Assembly (NCBI GenBank): GCA_016792845.1
Contig: JAEUKH010000023.1
Span: forward strand, 62,001-126,000
Source of the DNA: Myxococcales bacterium
GTDB lineage: Bacteria; Myxococcota_A; Polyangia; Polyangiales; Ga0077539
Reading direction: 5' to 3'
DNA length: 64,000 nt
Of this stretch, positions 18,396 to 26,858 are shown in pieces. A program made the translations under genes and the position numbers. A model generated the notes under the pieces. That model had not been told where the DNA came from and did no database searches. It worked only from the letters and a program-made list of their open reading frames with translations. Position 1 is the stretch's first letter. Each line of letters starts with the position of its first letter.

Positions 18396-20225
18396 ATGAC
18401 CCGTCGAGAAGTGTGGAGCCTTGTGTGGGTGGCCTTCAGCATCCCGGCGCTGGCGCAGCCTTCGGGGCCGCGGCTCCATCGCGAGATCCCCGGTGACCTC
18501 GGCCTCTCGGGGGTGGGGCCCGCGGCGCTCAGCAACCCCGACTCGGCCGAGGCGCTGCAACAGGCCGCCGGGGGCCAGCGCCGGTGGGATGAGAACCAGC
18601 GCCCGGGCGAAGACGTGCTGCGCCCGCGGCAGGCCTGGTCGAGCCCCGTACGAGAGATCGACACCGAGACCCGGTCGCCCGCGGGGATGCGGCTGCAATA
18701 TCAAGAGGTCTTCAACCCCTCGGTGTCTCCGTTCAAGCGCACGCAGGCCTACGACGCGGTCGATGAGATGGGGCGTCTCGTGGTGCGCGACCCTTCGCTT
18801 CGGCCGCTCCTGGTGGGGCAGCGTCCGCGCTGGTCGTCGCAAGAGGGGGCGCGGTTCACGGGCGATGTCTTCGTCGAGCTCGCGCCCGGGGTGCCGACGC
18901 CGGTGCCCTCGGTGGCCGCCGAGCAGGTGGTGGTCTCGTATCGCACGGTGCCCGAGATCGCGCTGGTGTTCGCCCAAGATTCAGCGGGCAACCTCATGGT
19001 GCAGTCGGCCCTCGAACGCCCGCAGCGGCTGCGGCTGACCTACGTGTTGGAGGCGCCCGAGTCGGCCTTCGCGGCGCCCTTCGTGCCCGCGACGCCGTTG
19101 AGCGAGGTGGCGTCGCGGGCGGGGCTCGCGGCGCCGCCGGTGCCGGCATTTCTGCGCGACTCGCTCGACACGGTGCTGCGCGCGGTGGCGCTGCGTCGCA
19201 GCGATTCGCTCCAGGCGGTGGTGGCGCGGCTCACCGAGTATTTCAGGCGATTTCGAGACGATGTGTTGACCGAGCCGGTGGCCGACAATCGGTACCGGGC
19301 GCTGAGTTTGGGGCGCGTGGGGGCGTGCCGACATCGGGCGTACGCGTTCGTGCTGACGCTCCACGGGCTTGGGGTGCCCGCGCGGTATGTGGGCAACGAG
19401 GCCCACGCCTGGGCCGAGGTCGCCTTGCCCGGCCTCGGGTGGACGCGCATCGACCTCGGAGGCTGGGACGTCGGCCTCGACACGCACACCGCGGGCGAGC
19501 GCGAGAGCTTCGTGCCGCTGAACCCAGACCCCCTGCCGCGCCCGCGCGAGTATACGAACGGGTACTCGACCCGCGGCGGCACCGGGCGACGCGACCCGCG
19601 GCATCGCCCCGACGAGCCCGCCACGGCCCCCGCGACGGGCCCGACCCCTGACAGCGCCGCGCAGGCGTCAGGGGCCTCTCCGGGTGACGGCGCCGCGGCC
19701 TCGGCCTCGGGTGCGACGGGCGCGACGGGTGCGGGCGGCGCGATGGGTGTGGGCGGCGCGACGGGTGTGGGCGGCGCGACGGGTGCGGGCGGCGCGACGG
19801 CCGGGGCACGCGCCGAGGCCCGCGGAGACACCGCCGCGACGGGTGAGACGCAGCGTGAGCGCGACGACGACGCGCCGCCGCCGATGCGGACGACCCTGCG
19901 GATCACCAACCTCCAAGTGGGCGACGAGCCCGTGGGTGAAGGCATCGTGCGCGGGCGCGCCATCCGGTGTCAGGGCGAGACCCGCGACGAGACCGGGGCC
20001 CCTGTGGTGAACCTCCCCGTCGAGATCGCGCTCTACCGCAACGGGCGCCCCTTCTCGGTGGGGCGCGGCGGGCGCAGCAGCCATGTGCTGGGCACCACGG
20101 TGTCGCGCGACGACGGGCGCTTCGAGGCCGAGGTGCTCGTGCCCTTCGAGCTCGAAGCGGGCGAGTACGACCTCAGGGCCCACACGCCGGGCGATCTCAG
20201 GCACCGCGCGGCGCTCTCGGATTGA
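18396..20225 (+). CDS. Secreted transglutaminase-like protein with Gly-rich linker
   Basis: About 609 aa. A signal peptide (SLVWVAFSIPALAQP) follows ATG 18396; ATG 18360 is a possible earlier start. A transglutaminase/protease-like core sits in the middle: VGACRHRAYAF (Cys), NEAHAWAEVALPG (His) and WTRIDLGGWDVG (Asp) form the expected Cys-His-Asp triad. Downstream lies a low-complexity linker made of GATG/GAGG/GVGG units (about 19700-19805), encoded by repeated 15-nt blocks, and a C-terminal Ig-like domain (LRITNLQVGDEPV ... GEYDLRAHTPGDL). Such proteins may act as cysteine proteases or cross-linkers in the envelope. The fold call is sound; the function is inferred. Confidence 0.78.
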   Translation: MTRREVWSLVWVAFSIPALAQPSGPRLHREIPGDLGLSGVGPAALSNPDSAEALQQAAGGQRRWDENQRPGEDVLRPRQAWSSPVREIDTETRSPAGMRLQYQEVFNPSVSPFKRTQAYDAVDEMGRLVVRDPSLRPLLVGQRPRWSSQEGARFTGDVFVELAPGVPTPVPSVAAEQVVVSYRTVPEIALVFAQDSAGNLMVQSALERPQRLRLTYVLEAPESAFAAPFVPATPLSEVASRAGLAAPPVPAFLRDSLDTVLRAVALRRSDSLQAVVARLTEYFRRFRDDVLTEPVADNRYRALSLGRVGACRHRAYAFVLTLHGLGVPARYVGNEAHAWAEVALPGLGWTRIDLGGWDVGLDTHTAGERESFVPLNPDPLPRPREYTNGYSTRGGTGRRDPRHRPDEPATAPATGPTPDSAAQASGASPGDGAAASASGATGATGAGGAMGVGGATGVGGATGAGGATAGARAEARGDTAATGETQRERDDDAPPPMRTTLRITNLQVGDEPVGEGIVRGRAIRCQGETRDETGAPVVNLPVEIALYRNGRPFSVGRGGRSSHVLGTTVSRDDGRFEAEVLVPFELEAGEYDLRAHTPGDLRHRAALSD

Positions 20226-20251
20226 GCGAAAGGCTCTGCGGCGGCACACCC

Positions 20252-21787
20252 TTAACGGCGGCAGCCGACGCGGGCGAAGGTGAGGCGTCGGTGGGCGGCG
20301 TCGTCACCGTCGATCCACGCGATGATGGCGCCCGAAGCGGTCGGCGCAACGGCGAAATCGACCATCTCGGCGATGTCGTCAAAGACCGCGGGGCTGCGCG
20401 CGCCCGAGGGGTCGACCGCGCGGTCGGGGAGGCTCACCGGGCGCATCGTCGGGTCGTCGGTGCGGGCCCAACGGATCTCAAGCCGCGTGTCATCGGGGCT
20501 CGCGCCGGGCACCCAGCCCGCGACCACGATGCCGCCGTCGCCCCACACGGGGAGGGGGTCCCAGAAGCGCTCGAAGACCCGAACCACGGGGCGCGGCGCG
20601 GGCCAGCCCGCGAGCACGACGTCGGTGAGGGGCGCGTCTCCGTCGAGGCGTCGGGCGTTGCGGCGCACCACCACGCCGAGAGGCGACGCGACGGGCGAGA
20701 ACCACCCCTCGCCTTGGGTCAGCCGTACGAGGGTGCTGCGCTGGGCGCCGAGGCGACGCAAGACGGGCGCTTCGGGGGCGCTGCCGAGGTTGATCCCCCG
20801 GCGCGCCCAGAGCCCCGCGTGGGCGCCGCGCTGGATGGTGAAGGCCGCCGTGAGGGCGCTGTCGTGGGTGTCGGCGCTCAGGGCCACACACGGGGCCCCC
20901 GAGGCGTCGTCGAGGCCCTCGGTGGTCAGCACCAGAGGGTCGCGCACGGGGCGCCCGCGGCGGTCGATGAACCACACGCTCTCGGTGCGGGTGTCGTCGC
21001 GCGGAGGGGCGTTCTCGCGGCCTAGAACGAGCGCCGTGCCGCCCTGCCAATCGACCGGGTGGGCGTCGAGGAAGAGCCCCTCGGAGTGCGGCAAGACCGT
21101 GCTCGTGCCGAGGGTGTGCCCGGCGAAATCGAGGCGCGTGAGGGCGATGGCGGGCGGCCCGAGGGGCGGGCTGTCTTGCGGCGTCGGGGCCCTCTCCTCG
21201 CCGTTGGGGCCGCGGCGCGTGTACGAGATCACCGCGGCGTCGCGATCGCGCACGAGGAGCTCGGCGTCGGGCAGAAACCCCGGCGCTGTCGACACCGTCG
21301 CATGCTGCCCCTCAAAGGCCACAAAGCGCGACTCGGGGAAGGTCATCCCGTGGTGCTCGGGGCCGGGTCGCCCGAGGGTGACCAGCGCCACCGCGCGCGC
21401 CCCCCGCGCCGCCAGGGCGATCTGGATCGGCAAGAGCGAGCCCGCGCGGAGGTCGACGGGTTGGGGGCTGCCGTCGAGCCCGCACGACTCCCAGAACGCC
21501 GCTGTGGCGCGGTCGATGCGCGGGTCGCCGGTGACCTCGGGGGGCGTGACCCCGTCGGGCAGCTGCGTGGTCACCAAAGGGTCGAGCGCGAAATCCGTGG
21601 TGGCCATGTCGCCGAGGCGGTCGATCTGCGCGCCGAGGAGCTCCATCACCCCGTCGGCCACCGACTCGGTGAGGGGCGGCGCATCGGCCGCGCGCAGGGG
21701 CGGCGTGCTGGGCGCGCGCGCAGGCTGGCCGAACGCCGCCGAGGCGGTCAGCGTGAGCCACCACGCGAGCCGAGACCTACGCACCAT
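20252..21787 (-). CDS. Secreted protein, unknown function
   Basis: A 511-aa protein with a signal peptide (LAWWLTLTASAAFGQP) followed by beta-rich sequence with recurring blocks such as LVTLGRPGPEHHG, ALTRLDFAGHTLGTS, ALVLGRENAPPRDD and IVVAGWVPGAS. The blocks suggest a repeated beta-sheet (propeller-like) architecture, but no family motif was recognised. One free-looking Cys pair (CGLDG, PCVALS) may form a disulfide. The opposite strand is open over the same stretch, but lacks a signal peptide and has Arg/Ser-rich noncoding character, so this strand was chosen. It ends with TAA. Confidence 0.7.
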   Translation of the reverse strand: MVRRSRLAWWLTLTASAAFGQPARAPSTPPLRAADAPPLTESVADGVMELLGAQIDRLGDMATTDFALDPLVTTQLPDGVTPPEVTGDPRIDRATAAFWESCGLDGSPQPVDLRAGSLLPIQIALAARGARAVALVTLGRPGPEHHGMTFPESRFVAFEGQHATVSTAPGFLPDAELLVRDRDAAVISYTRRGPNGEERAPTPQDSPPLGPPAIALTRLDFAGHTLGTSTVLPHSEGLFLDAHPVDWQGGTALVLGRENAPPRDDTRTESVWFIDRRGRPVRDPLVLTTEGLDDASGAPCVALSADTHDSALTAAFTIQRGAHAGLWARRGINLGSAPEAPVLRRLGAQRSTLVRLTQGEGWFSPVASPLGVVVRRNARRLDGDAPLTDVVLAGWPAPRPVVRVFERFWDPLPVWGDGGIVVAGWVPGASPDDTRLEIRWARTDDPTMRPVSLPDRAVDPSGARSPAVFDDIAEMVDFAVAPTASGAIIAWIDGDDAAHRRLTFARVGCRR

Positions 21788-21882
21788 AGAGCCCCGGAGG
21801 GTGCCCTCAGCGCCACGCCGAAAGCCAGAAAGCCGCTAAAACGCACATCGAGACCCTCGCGCCGCCGCAGGCCCGAGGGGCA

Positions 21883-21901
21883 ATGTTGACAGCGTCAACA
21901 T
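21883..21901. promoter_or_regulatory. Palindrome ATGTTGAC-AGC-GTCAACAT upstream of uup
   Basis: Two perfect 8-nt inverted arms separated by AGC, in the 170-nt divergent gap and 56 nt before the uup GTG. The left arm contains a TTGACA-like -35 string. It could be an operator for a dimeric repressor or one copy of a dispersed palindrome: related copies are at 23904-23926 and inside the FecR gene. Confidence 0.55.
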
Positions 21902-21957
21902 CGCAGCGCGACGACGGCGCTTGGGGCGCGGCCGAAACGGGGTAGAGTCGCGGCGTT

Positions 21958-23898
21958 GTGCCAGCGATTACAGCCGATCATGTGACGAAGACCTACGGCC
22001 CGGCGACCATCTTGGGAGATGTGTCGTTGGCCATCGAGCTCGGCGAGAAGGTCGGGTTGGTGGGCAACAACGGTGCGGGCAAGAGCACCTTGGCGAAGAT
22101 CCTCGCGGGGGTCGAGGAGCCTGACGGCGGCGTGATCGCCCGCAACCGCAGCGTGCGGGTGATGTACCTCTCGCAGGAGCCCCGCATCGACCCGACGCGC
22201 ACAGTGTATCAAGCGGTCGAAGACACCCTTGAGGCGTGGCGCGAGGCGACCCTGCGTTACGAAGCGGTGAGCGACGCCATCGCCATCGGGCGCGCCGAGA
22301 GCGACCTCGAAGCGCTGGCCCACGAGCAGACCGAGCTCGCGGCGACCATCGAGCGGCTCGGCGGGTGGGACCCCCGTCACAAGATCAACGCGGTGCTCGG
22401 GCATCTCGGCATGACGCAGCCCAATCAGCTGGTGGCGACGCTCTCGGGGGGCGAGAAGCGCCGCGTGGCCCTCGCGCAGGTGTTGGTGGCGGCGCCTGAG
22501 CTGGCCATCCTCGATGAGCCCACCAACCATCTCGACGTCGAGACCGCAGAGTGGCTCGAACAGTGGCTGGCCAACGACTTCACAGGGGCCGTGCTCTTGG
22601 TGACTCACGACCGCTACTTTCTCGACCGGGTGGTGACCCGAACCCTCGAACTCGACCGCGGCGTGGTCTACAGTTACGACGGAAATTATAGCGATTTTCT
22701 CACCGCCAAGGCCGAGCGCCTTGAGATCGAAGCGCGCACCGAGGCGCGGCGGATGAACCTCCTGCGTAAAGAGCGTGACTGGCTCTCGCGGGGGCCGCCC
22801 GCCCGCACCACCAAGCAGAAGGCGCGCATCGACCGCGCCGCGGAGCTCGAAGAGACCGTCGTGGCCGACCGGCGGTACGAGCCGACGACGCGCTTGCAGG
22901 CCGCGGCGGTGCGTACGGGCAAGCGGATCCTTGAGCTGCACGGGGTGAGCAAGCGCTACGGCGAGCGGGTGCTCATCGACGGGCTCGAGCTCTATCTCAC
23001 GCCGGGCGAGCGCCTCGGGGTGATCGGTCGCAATGGCACCGGCAAGACCACGCTGATCAAGATGGTGCTCGGCGAAGAGGCGCCCAGCGCGGGCGAGGTG
23101 GTGCTCGGGCAGAACACCAAGATCTCGTACTTTGACCAGGGGCGCGCCGATCTCGACGACCAGAAGAGCGTCTACGACAACCTCTTTCAGGGCTCAGACA
23201 AGGTGCGCGTGGGCGACCAATGGATCGACCTGCGGAGCTACCTCGAACAGTTTCTCTTCGACGGGCATAAACAGCGGCAGAAGGTGGGCTCGCTCTCGGG
23301 CGGCGAGCGCGCGCGGGTGGCCCTCGCGAAGATGCTCCGCGGTGACGCCAACCTGCTCATCCTCGATGAGCCGACCAACGACCTCGACCTCGCGACCCTC
23401 GGGGCCCTCGAAGAGATGCTCACCGAGTGGCCGGGCTGCGCCGTGGTGGTGACGCACGATCGGTGGTTCCTCGATCGTGTGGCGACGCATATTTTGGCGT
23501 TTGAGGGCGACGGCAAGGTCGTGCACACCGCGGGCGACTGGTCGACCTGGCGGGCGATGAAGGCCGAGACGCAGCGCCAGGCCCTCGCCGGTGCGGTGAC
23601 CCGACCGATGCCCTCGGTGGCACCGCCGCGGAAGGCCAACGAGCCCGACGCGAAGCCGAAAGAGAAGGCCCTGACGCTGCCCGAGGTGAAAGAGCTCGCG
23701 CGGCTCCCCGATGAGATCGACACCCTCGAGAGAGACATCGCCGCGATGGAGGCCCAACTCGCCGACCCGATGTTCTACGCCCGACTCGGCGCCGCGGTGA
23801 GCCAGCACATGGCCGACCTCGAGACCCGACGGGGCCGCCTCGACGCGCTCCTCCAGCGATGGGAGGAGCTCGAACGGCGCGCCACCAAGCCGCGCTGA
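21958..23898 (+). CDS. uup: ABC-F family ATPase, Uup type
   Basis: A 646-aa protein with two ABC modules and no membrane segment. Module 1 has Walker A GNNGAGKST, signature LSGGEKRRVALAQ and Walker B LAILDEPTNHLD. Module 2 has GRNGTGKTT, LSGGERARVALAK and LLILDEPTNDLD. A linker rich in Arg/Lys lies between the modules, and a charged coiled coil near the end (about residues 575-640, LPDEIDTLERDIAAMEAQL) is the Uup C-terminal domain. ABC-F proteins act on ribosomes; Uup also affects transposon excision and branched DNA in E. coli. Start codon GTG 21958. The gene is bracketed by two matching palindromes. Confidence 0.93.
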   Translation: MPAITADHVTKTYGPATILGDVSLAIELGEKVGLVGNNGAGKSTLAKILAGVEEPDGGVIARNRSVRVMYLSQEPRIDPTRTVYQAVEDTLEAWREATLRYEAVSDAIAIGRAESDLEALAHEQTELAATIERLGGWDPRHKINAVLGHLGMTQPNQLVATLSGGEKRRVALAQVLVAAPELAILDEPTNHLDVETAEWLEQWLANDFTGAVLLVTHDRYFLDRVVTRTLELDRGVVYSYDGNYSDFLTAKAERLEIEARTEARRMNLLRKERDWLSRGPPARTTKQKARIDRAAELEETVVADRRYEPTTRLQAAAVRTGKRILELHGVSKRYGERVLIDGLELYLTPGERLGVIGRNGTGKTTLIKMVLGEEAPSAGEVVLGQNTKISYFDQGRADLDDQKSVYDNLFQGSDKVRVGDQWIDLRSYLEQFLFDGHKQRQKVGSLSGGERARVALAKMLRGDANLLILDEPTNDLDLATLGALEEMLTEWPGCAVVVTHDRWFLDRVATHILAFEGDGKVVHTAGDWSTWRAMKAETQRQALAGAVTRPMPSVAPPRKANEPDAKPKEKALTLPEVKELARLPDEIDTLERDIAAMEAQLADPMFYARLGAAVSQHMADLETRRGRLDALLQRWEELERRATKPR

Positions 23899-23903
23899 GA
23901 CGC

Positions 23904-23926
23904 CCATGTTGACAGTGTCAACATGG
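23904..23926. promoter_or_regulatory. 23-bp palindrome between convergent genes
   Basis: Perfect arms CCATGTTGACA (23904-23914) and TGTCAACATGG (23916-23926) around a single G. It lies 5 nt after the uup stop and 8 nt from the end of the convergent barrel/lipoprotein gene, so it is not a classical promoter operator. There is no T-run, so it is not a clear terminator either. The core is the same as the palindrome upstream of uup. Confidence 0.6.
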
Positions 23927-23934
23927 CGGCGGGT

Positions 23935-24633
23935 TCAGTGTGCGCGGCCCATGTCGAAGGGCACCGTGAGGCCGCCCTCGACGATGGCGCCGCCGTTCTG
24001 TTCGGCGTCGTTGAAGTATTGGGCGTAGCCCGCGGCGACGTTGAGGCGCACCGGCCCGATGGGCACTTCGAGGCCGCCGATGCCCGAGAGGAAGACCGTG
24101 ATGGGCACGTTGGTGGCGTGGGTCACTTGACCGCGGCCGCGGGCGTAGAGTTCGAGGTAGCGGTGCACGCGGTATCCGCCGCCGACGCCGAAGTAGGTGC
24201 CGAAGGCCGTGCGGTCGAAGGCCGAGCGCCCGTCGGCGACCCCCGCCGCGCAGGTGGTGCCGGGCTCGGTGCTGTTGTCGCAGCGTTGGCCGCCGGCTCC
24301 CGCGCCGCCGCCGAGCTCGAGGTCGAGCGCCGCGCGGCCTGAGGCGCTCCGCTCGACCACGCGGAGCCCCGCGGAGCCCATGCGCCAGTTCTCTGAGAGG
24401 TCGCCCGCGGCCTCGACCCTGACGGCGTCGCTCAGCGGCAGGCTCACCCCGGCGTTGCCGCGCCCCGGCCCGCCGAGCGCGACCCCCGCGCGGACGGCGC
24501 CCTGTTGTGCGCCCACGCCCCCGAGCCCGCCGTGGTGCACGCTCGCCACGGGAGGTGCGTAGGTGGCGTTACAGCCCGCGAGGGCGGCGAGCGCGGCGAG
24601 GGGCAGAGGCATCAAGCGGGGCGCATTTTTCAT
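23935..24633 (-). CDS. Outer-membrane lipoprotein, barrel-like
   Basis: A 232-aa product. The start ATG at 24633 gives MKNAPRLMPLPLAALAALAGC, a type-II signal with lipobox LAGC. The rest alternates Gly-rich turns and beta strands (GAVRAGVALGGPG, ENWRMGSAGLRVVE, GTYFGVGGGYRVHRYLELYARGRG, VRLNVAAGYAQYF), as in small outer-membrane barrels. A Cys pair (QRCDNSTEPGTTC) may form a loop disulfide. I recognise no family. It is divergent from the GQQ-repeat gene (132 nt between). Confidence 0.65.
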   Translation of the reverse strand: MKNAPRLMPLPLAALAALAGCNATYAPPVASVHHGGLGGVGAQQGAVRAGVALGGPGRGNAGVSLPLSDAVRVEAAGDLSENWRMGSAGLRVVERSASGRAALDLELGGGAGAGGQRCDNSTEPGTTCAAGVADGRSAFDRTAFGTYFGVGGGYRVHRYLELYARGRGQVTHATNVPITVFLSGIGGLEVPIGPVRLNVAAGYAQYFNDAEQNGGAIVEGGLTVPFDMGRAH

Positions 24634-24765
24634 GAAGGTTTTGTTGAGCAATGCGTATGCCGCCGATGCGGGCGGCGGGGCTGGCGGGTCGAGGCGCCAC
24701 GCCGCGAGGGGCTGCGGGTGCGAAGGGGCTCGCGTGTTGGGCTGCGGGTCGTACACTCGCGGGCT

Positions 24766-26838
24766 GTGAGCGAGGCGCTGACGGCCGATCAGGTGGCGGT
24801 GACCGCGATGATGGCGCGCGTTCGGGTGTTGCGTGTCGTCGCGGCGATGCTGCGCGCGGCGCCCTACGGCGTGGGGGCTTCGGCGTTGGCCATCTTGGGT
24901 GTGCGGCTCGGGTGGTGCGCACCGCGGGCGCTGTGGGTGGGGGCCCTCGCGCCGATGGCGGCGGGGGTGTGGGCGGCGTCGCGGTCGGTGTCTCCGTTGG
25001 CGGCGGCGCGGCTGCTCGACACGCACCACGGGCTCGACGATCGTTTGGGCATCGCATGGCAGCTGCGGGCCCTCGCGCCGGGCGAGCGCACGGGGCTCAT
25101 CGCGGCGGCCCTCGACGACGCCGAAGCCCGCGCCCGCGGCGGGCTCGACGTGAAGGGCGCCCTTCGCTGGCGATGGCCTTCGGAGCTGCGTCTTGCGGGC
25201 GCTGTGGCCTGCGGGCTTGTGCTCTTGAGCGCGCTGGTGCCTTTGGGGTGGCCGGGTCGGCACCGCGCGACGGTGACGGCGTCGGGGGCTCGGCAAGTGA
25301 CGGCTCCGGCGGCAGAACTCACCGCTGACGACCTCGCGGCGTTTCGCGCGTTGGCCCGCGAGATCGAGGCCCGCGGCGGCAGCGAGGTGTCGCGCGAGCA
25401 GGGGCGACAGCTCGCTCGGTTTCTCGAAGACCTTGAGGCCCGAAGGCTCGACCGCGATGAGGCCTTTCGTCGGCTGGCGGTGCTGCAAGAGCAGCTCGAT
25501 GCGGCGCGGCTTGTTCCGTCGGCGGGGGCCGAGAGCGTGGCTGAGATCGCGCGGGCGATGCGTGACCGTCGCGCGCCGACCGAGGCCCTGGCGAGCGCCA
25601 TGCGCGACCGCGATCTGGCCCGCGCGACCGAGGCGATGCGCGCCGTCGCTCAAGGCCTCGCGCAGATGACCCCGGCCCAGCGTCAGGCGACCCAGCGCGA
25701 GCTCGCGCGGGCGGGCGAGGCCCCGCCACCGAACGAGCAGTTGCGGCAGCAGCTTGAGCAGGCGCGGCGCGAGGTCGAGCAGATGCTCGCGGCGCAGCGT
25801 TCGCGCCCCTTGAGCGCCCGCGACGAGAGCCTGCTTCAACAGCGTCAACGCAACGTCGAAGCGCTGCAATCGCAGCAACAACAGAGCGAAGCCGAGCGTC
25901 GCGAGGCCGAGCACTTGCGTCGCGAGATCCGTGAGGCCGCGCAACAGCTCGCGCAGAACCAACCGCAGCGCGCCGCCGAGCACCTTGAGCGGGGCGCTGA
26001 AGAGATGTCGCGCATGCGCGAGGCCCAACAAGGCCAGCGGAGCCTCGATGAGCTCAGACAACGCCTCGATGAGCTCCGTGAGCAGCTCCGTCAACAGAAC
26101 CAGCCCGGCGCCCAAGGCCAGCAACGCCAAGAGCGTTTGCGCCGCTTTCAAGATCGCGCGGGCGCCCAAGGCCAGCAAGGCCAGCAAGGCCAGCAGGGCC
26201 AGCAAGGTCAGCAAGGCCAGCAAGGTCAGCAAGGCCAGCAAGGTCAGCAAGGCCAGCAAGGGCAGCAGGGGCAGCAGGGGCAGCAAGGCCAGCAAGGGCA
26301 AGCTGGGCAGGCTGGGCAGGCCGGGCAATCCGGGCAATCCGGGCAATCCGGGCAATCCGGGCAAGCGGGGCAGCAAGGCCAGCAAGGGCAAGCTGGGCAA
26401 GCTGGGCAATCCGGGCAGACCGCTGGCGGAGGCCCAAATGGCCAACCCGCGATCGGGGGAGGCGCGCAGGGCGCTCAGGGCGGCGTGGGGCTGCGTGCGG
26501 GCGAGCTTGGGGCAGGGGAGCCTCGCGGCGATGGGCTCTCGCTCGGGCAAGGCCAAGGCGCCGGCACCCAACACGAAGACAACGCCCGCGGCGCCGCGCA
26601 ACGTCTCGACCCGAGCACCACCGTGGTGCAGGTTCAGGGGCAGCAGCGCCCCGGCGGGCCCTCGCGGTCGCAGGTGATCCGTACCGCGGCGAGCGCGGGC
26701 TTCGCGAGCGCGCCGTATCGCACCGTGTACTCGCCCTACTGGGATCGCGCCCGAGAGGTGCTGCACCAGGGCGAGGTGCCGCCTGGGTACCGGGCCTACG
26801 TGCGACGCTATTTTCAGCTCATTCGACCGCGTGAATGA
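24766..26838 (+). CDS. Membrane protein with long coiled coil and collagen-like GQQ repeats (Bat operon)
   Basis: From GTG 24766 the product is 690 aa. Two hydrophobic segments (about residues 37-65 and 145-160) anchor it; similar large anchored proteins precede MoxR/DUF58/VWA genes in several phyla. Next comes a long Arg/Glu/Gln-rich coiled coil (about residues 180-445), then a low-complexity block of GQQ, GQA and GQS triplets (about residues 465-550). The C-terminus contains YSPYWDRAREVLHQGEVPPGYRAYVRRYFQL, which resembles the ends of hypothetical proteins in such clusters. It is followed 20 nt later by moxR in the same direction. The exact role is unknown; an aerotolerance/Bat-like envelope stress complex is inferred from context. 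Confidence 0.75.
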   Translation: MSEALTADQVAVTAMMARVRVLRVVAAMLRAAPYGVGASALAILGVRLGWCAPRALWVGALAPMAAGVWAASRSVSPLAAARLLDTHHGLDDRLGIAWQLRALAPGERTGLIAAALDDAEARARGGLDVKGALRWRWPSELRLAGAVACGLVLLSALVPLGWPGRHRATVTASGARQVTAPAAELTADDLAAFRALAREIEARGGSEVSREQGRQLARFLEDLEARRLDRDEAFRRLAVLQEQLDAARLVPSAGAESVAEIARAMRDRRAPTEALASAMRDRDLARATEAMRAVAQGLAQMTPAQRQATQRELARAGEAPPPNEQLRQQLEQARREVEQMLAAQRSRPLSARDESLLQQRQRNVEALQSQQQQSEAERREAEHLRREIREAAQQLAQNQPQRAAEHLERGAEEMSRMREAQQGQRSLDELRQRLDELREQLRQQNQPGAQGQQRQERLRRFQDRAGAQGQQGQQGQQGQQGQQGQQGQQGQQGQQGQQGQQGQQGQQGQQGQAGQAGQAGQSGQSGQSGQSGQAGQQGQQGQAGQAGQSGQTAGGGPNGQPAIGGGAQGAQGGVGLRAGELGAGEPRGDGLSLGQGQGAGTQHEDNARGAAQRLDPSTTVVQVQGQQRPGGPSRSQVIRTAASAGFASAPYRTVYSPYWDRAREVLHQGEVPPGYRAYVRRYFQLIRPRE
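26164..26419 (+). repeat. GQQ/GQA/GQS-coding 9-nt tandem repeat
   Basis: About 28 in-frame units of a nine-base motif (variants of CAGCAAGGC) encode runs of Gly-Gln-Gln, then Gly-Gln-Ala and Gly-Gln-Ser. The repeat sits inside the Bat-operon membrane protein and would be prone to length change by slippage. Confidence 0.85.
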
Positions 26839-26858
26839 AGAGAGAGTGACGGCAGAAG

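Noticed and set aside
19700..19805. Gly/Ala/Thr repeat block as a CRISPR-like or intergenic repeat
   Set aside because: It is in frame within the transglutaminase-like protein and encodes a flexible linker.
20280..21839. Long open plus-strand frame opposite the secreted-protein gene
   Set aside because: The product is Arg/Ser/Pro-rich without a signal peptide or domain, while the minus strand has a clear signal peptide; the plus-strand frame is a shadow caused by high GC.
24634..26766. Very long minus-strand frame across the Bat-operon membrane gene
   Set aside because: Only the part up to 24633 has a lipobox and barrel pattern; the rest is the complement of the GQQ repeat and coiled coil on the plus strand.
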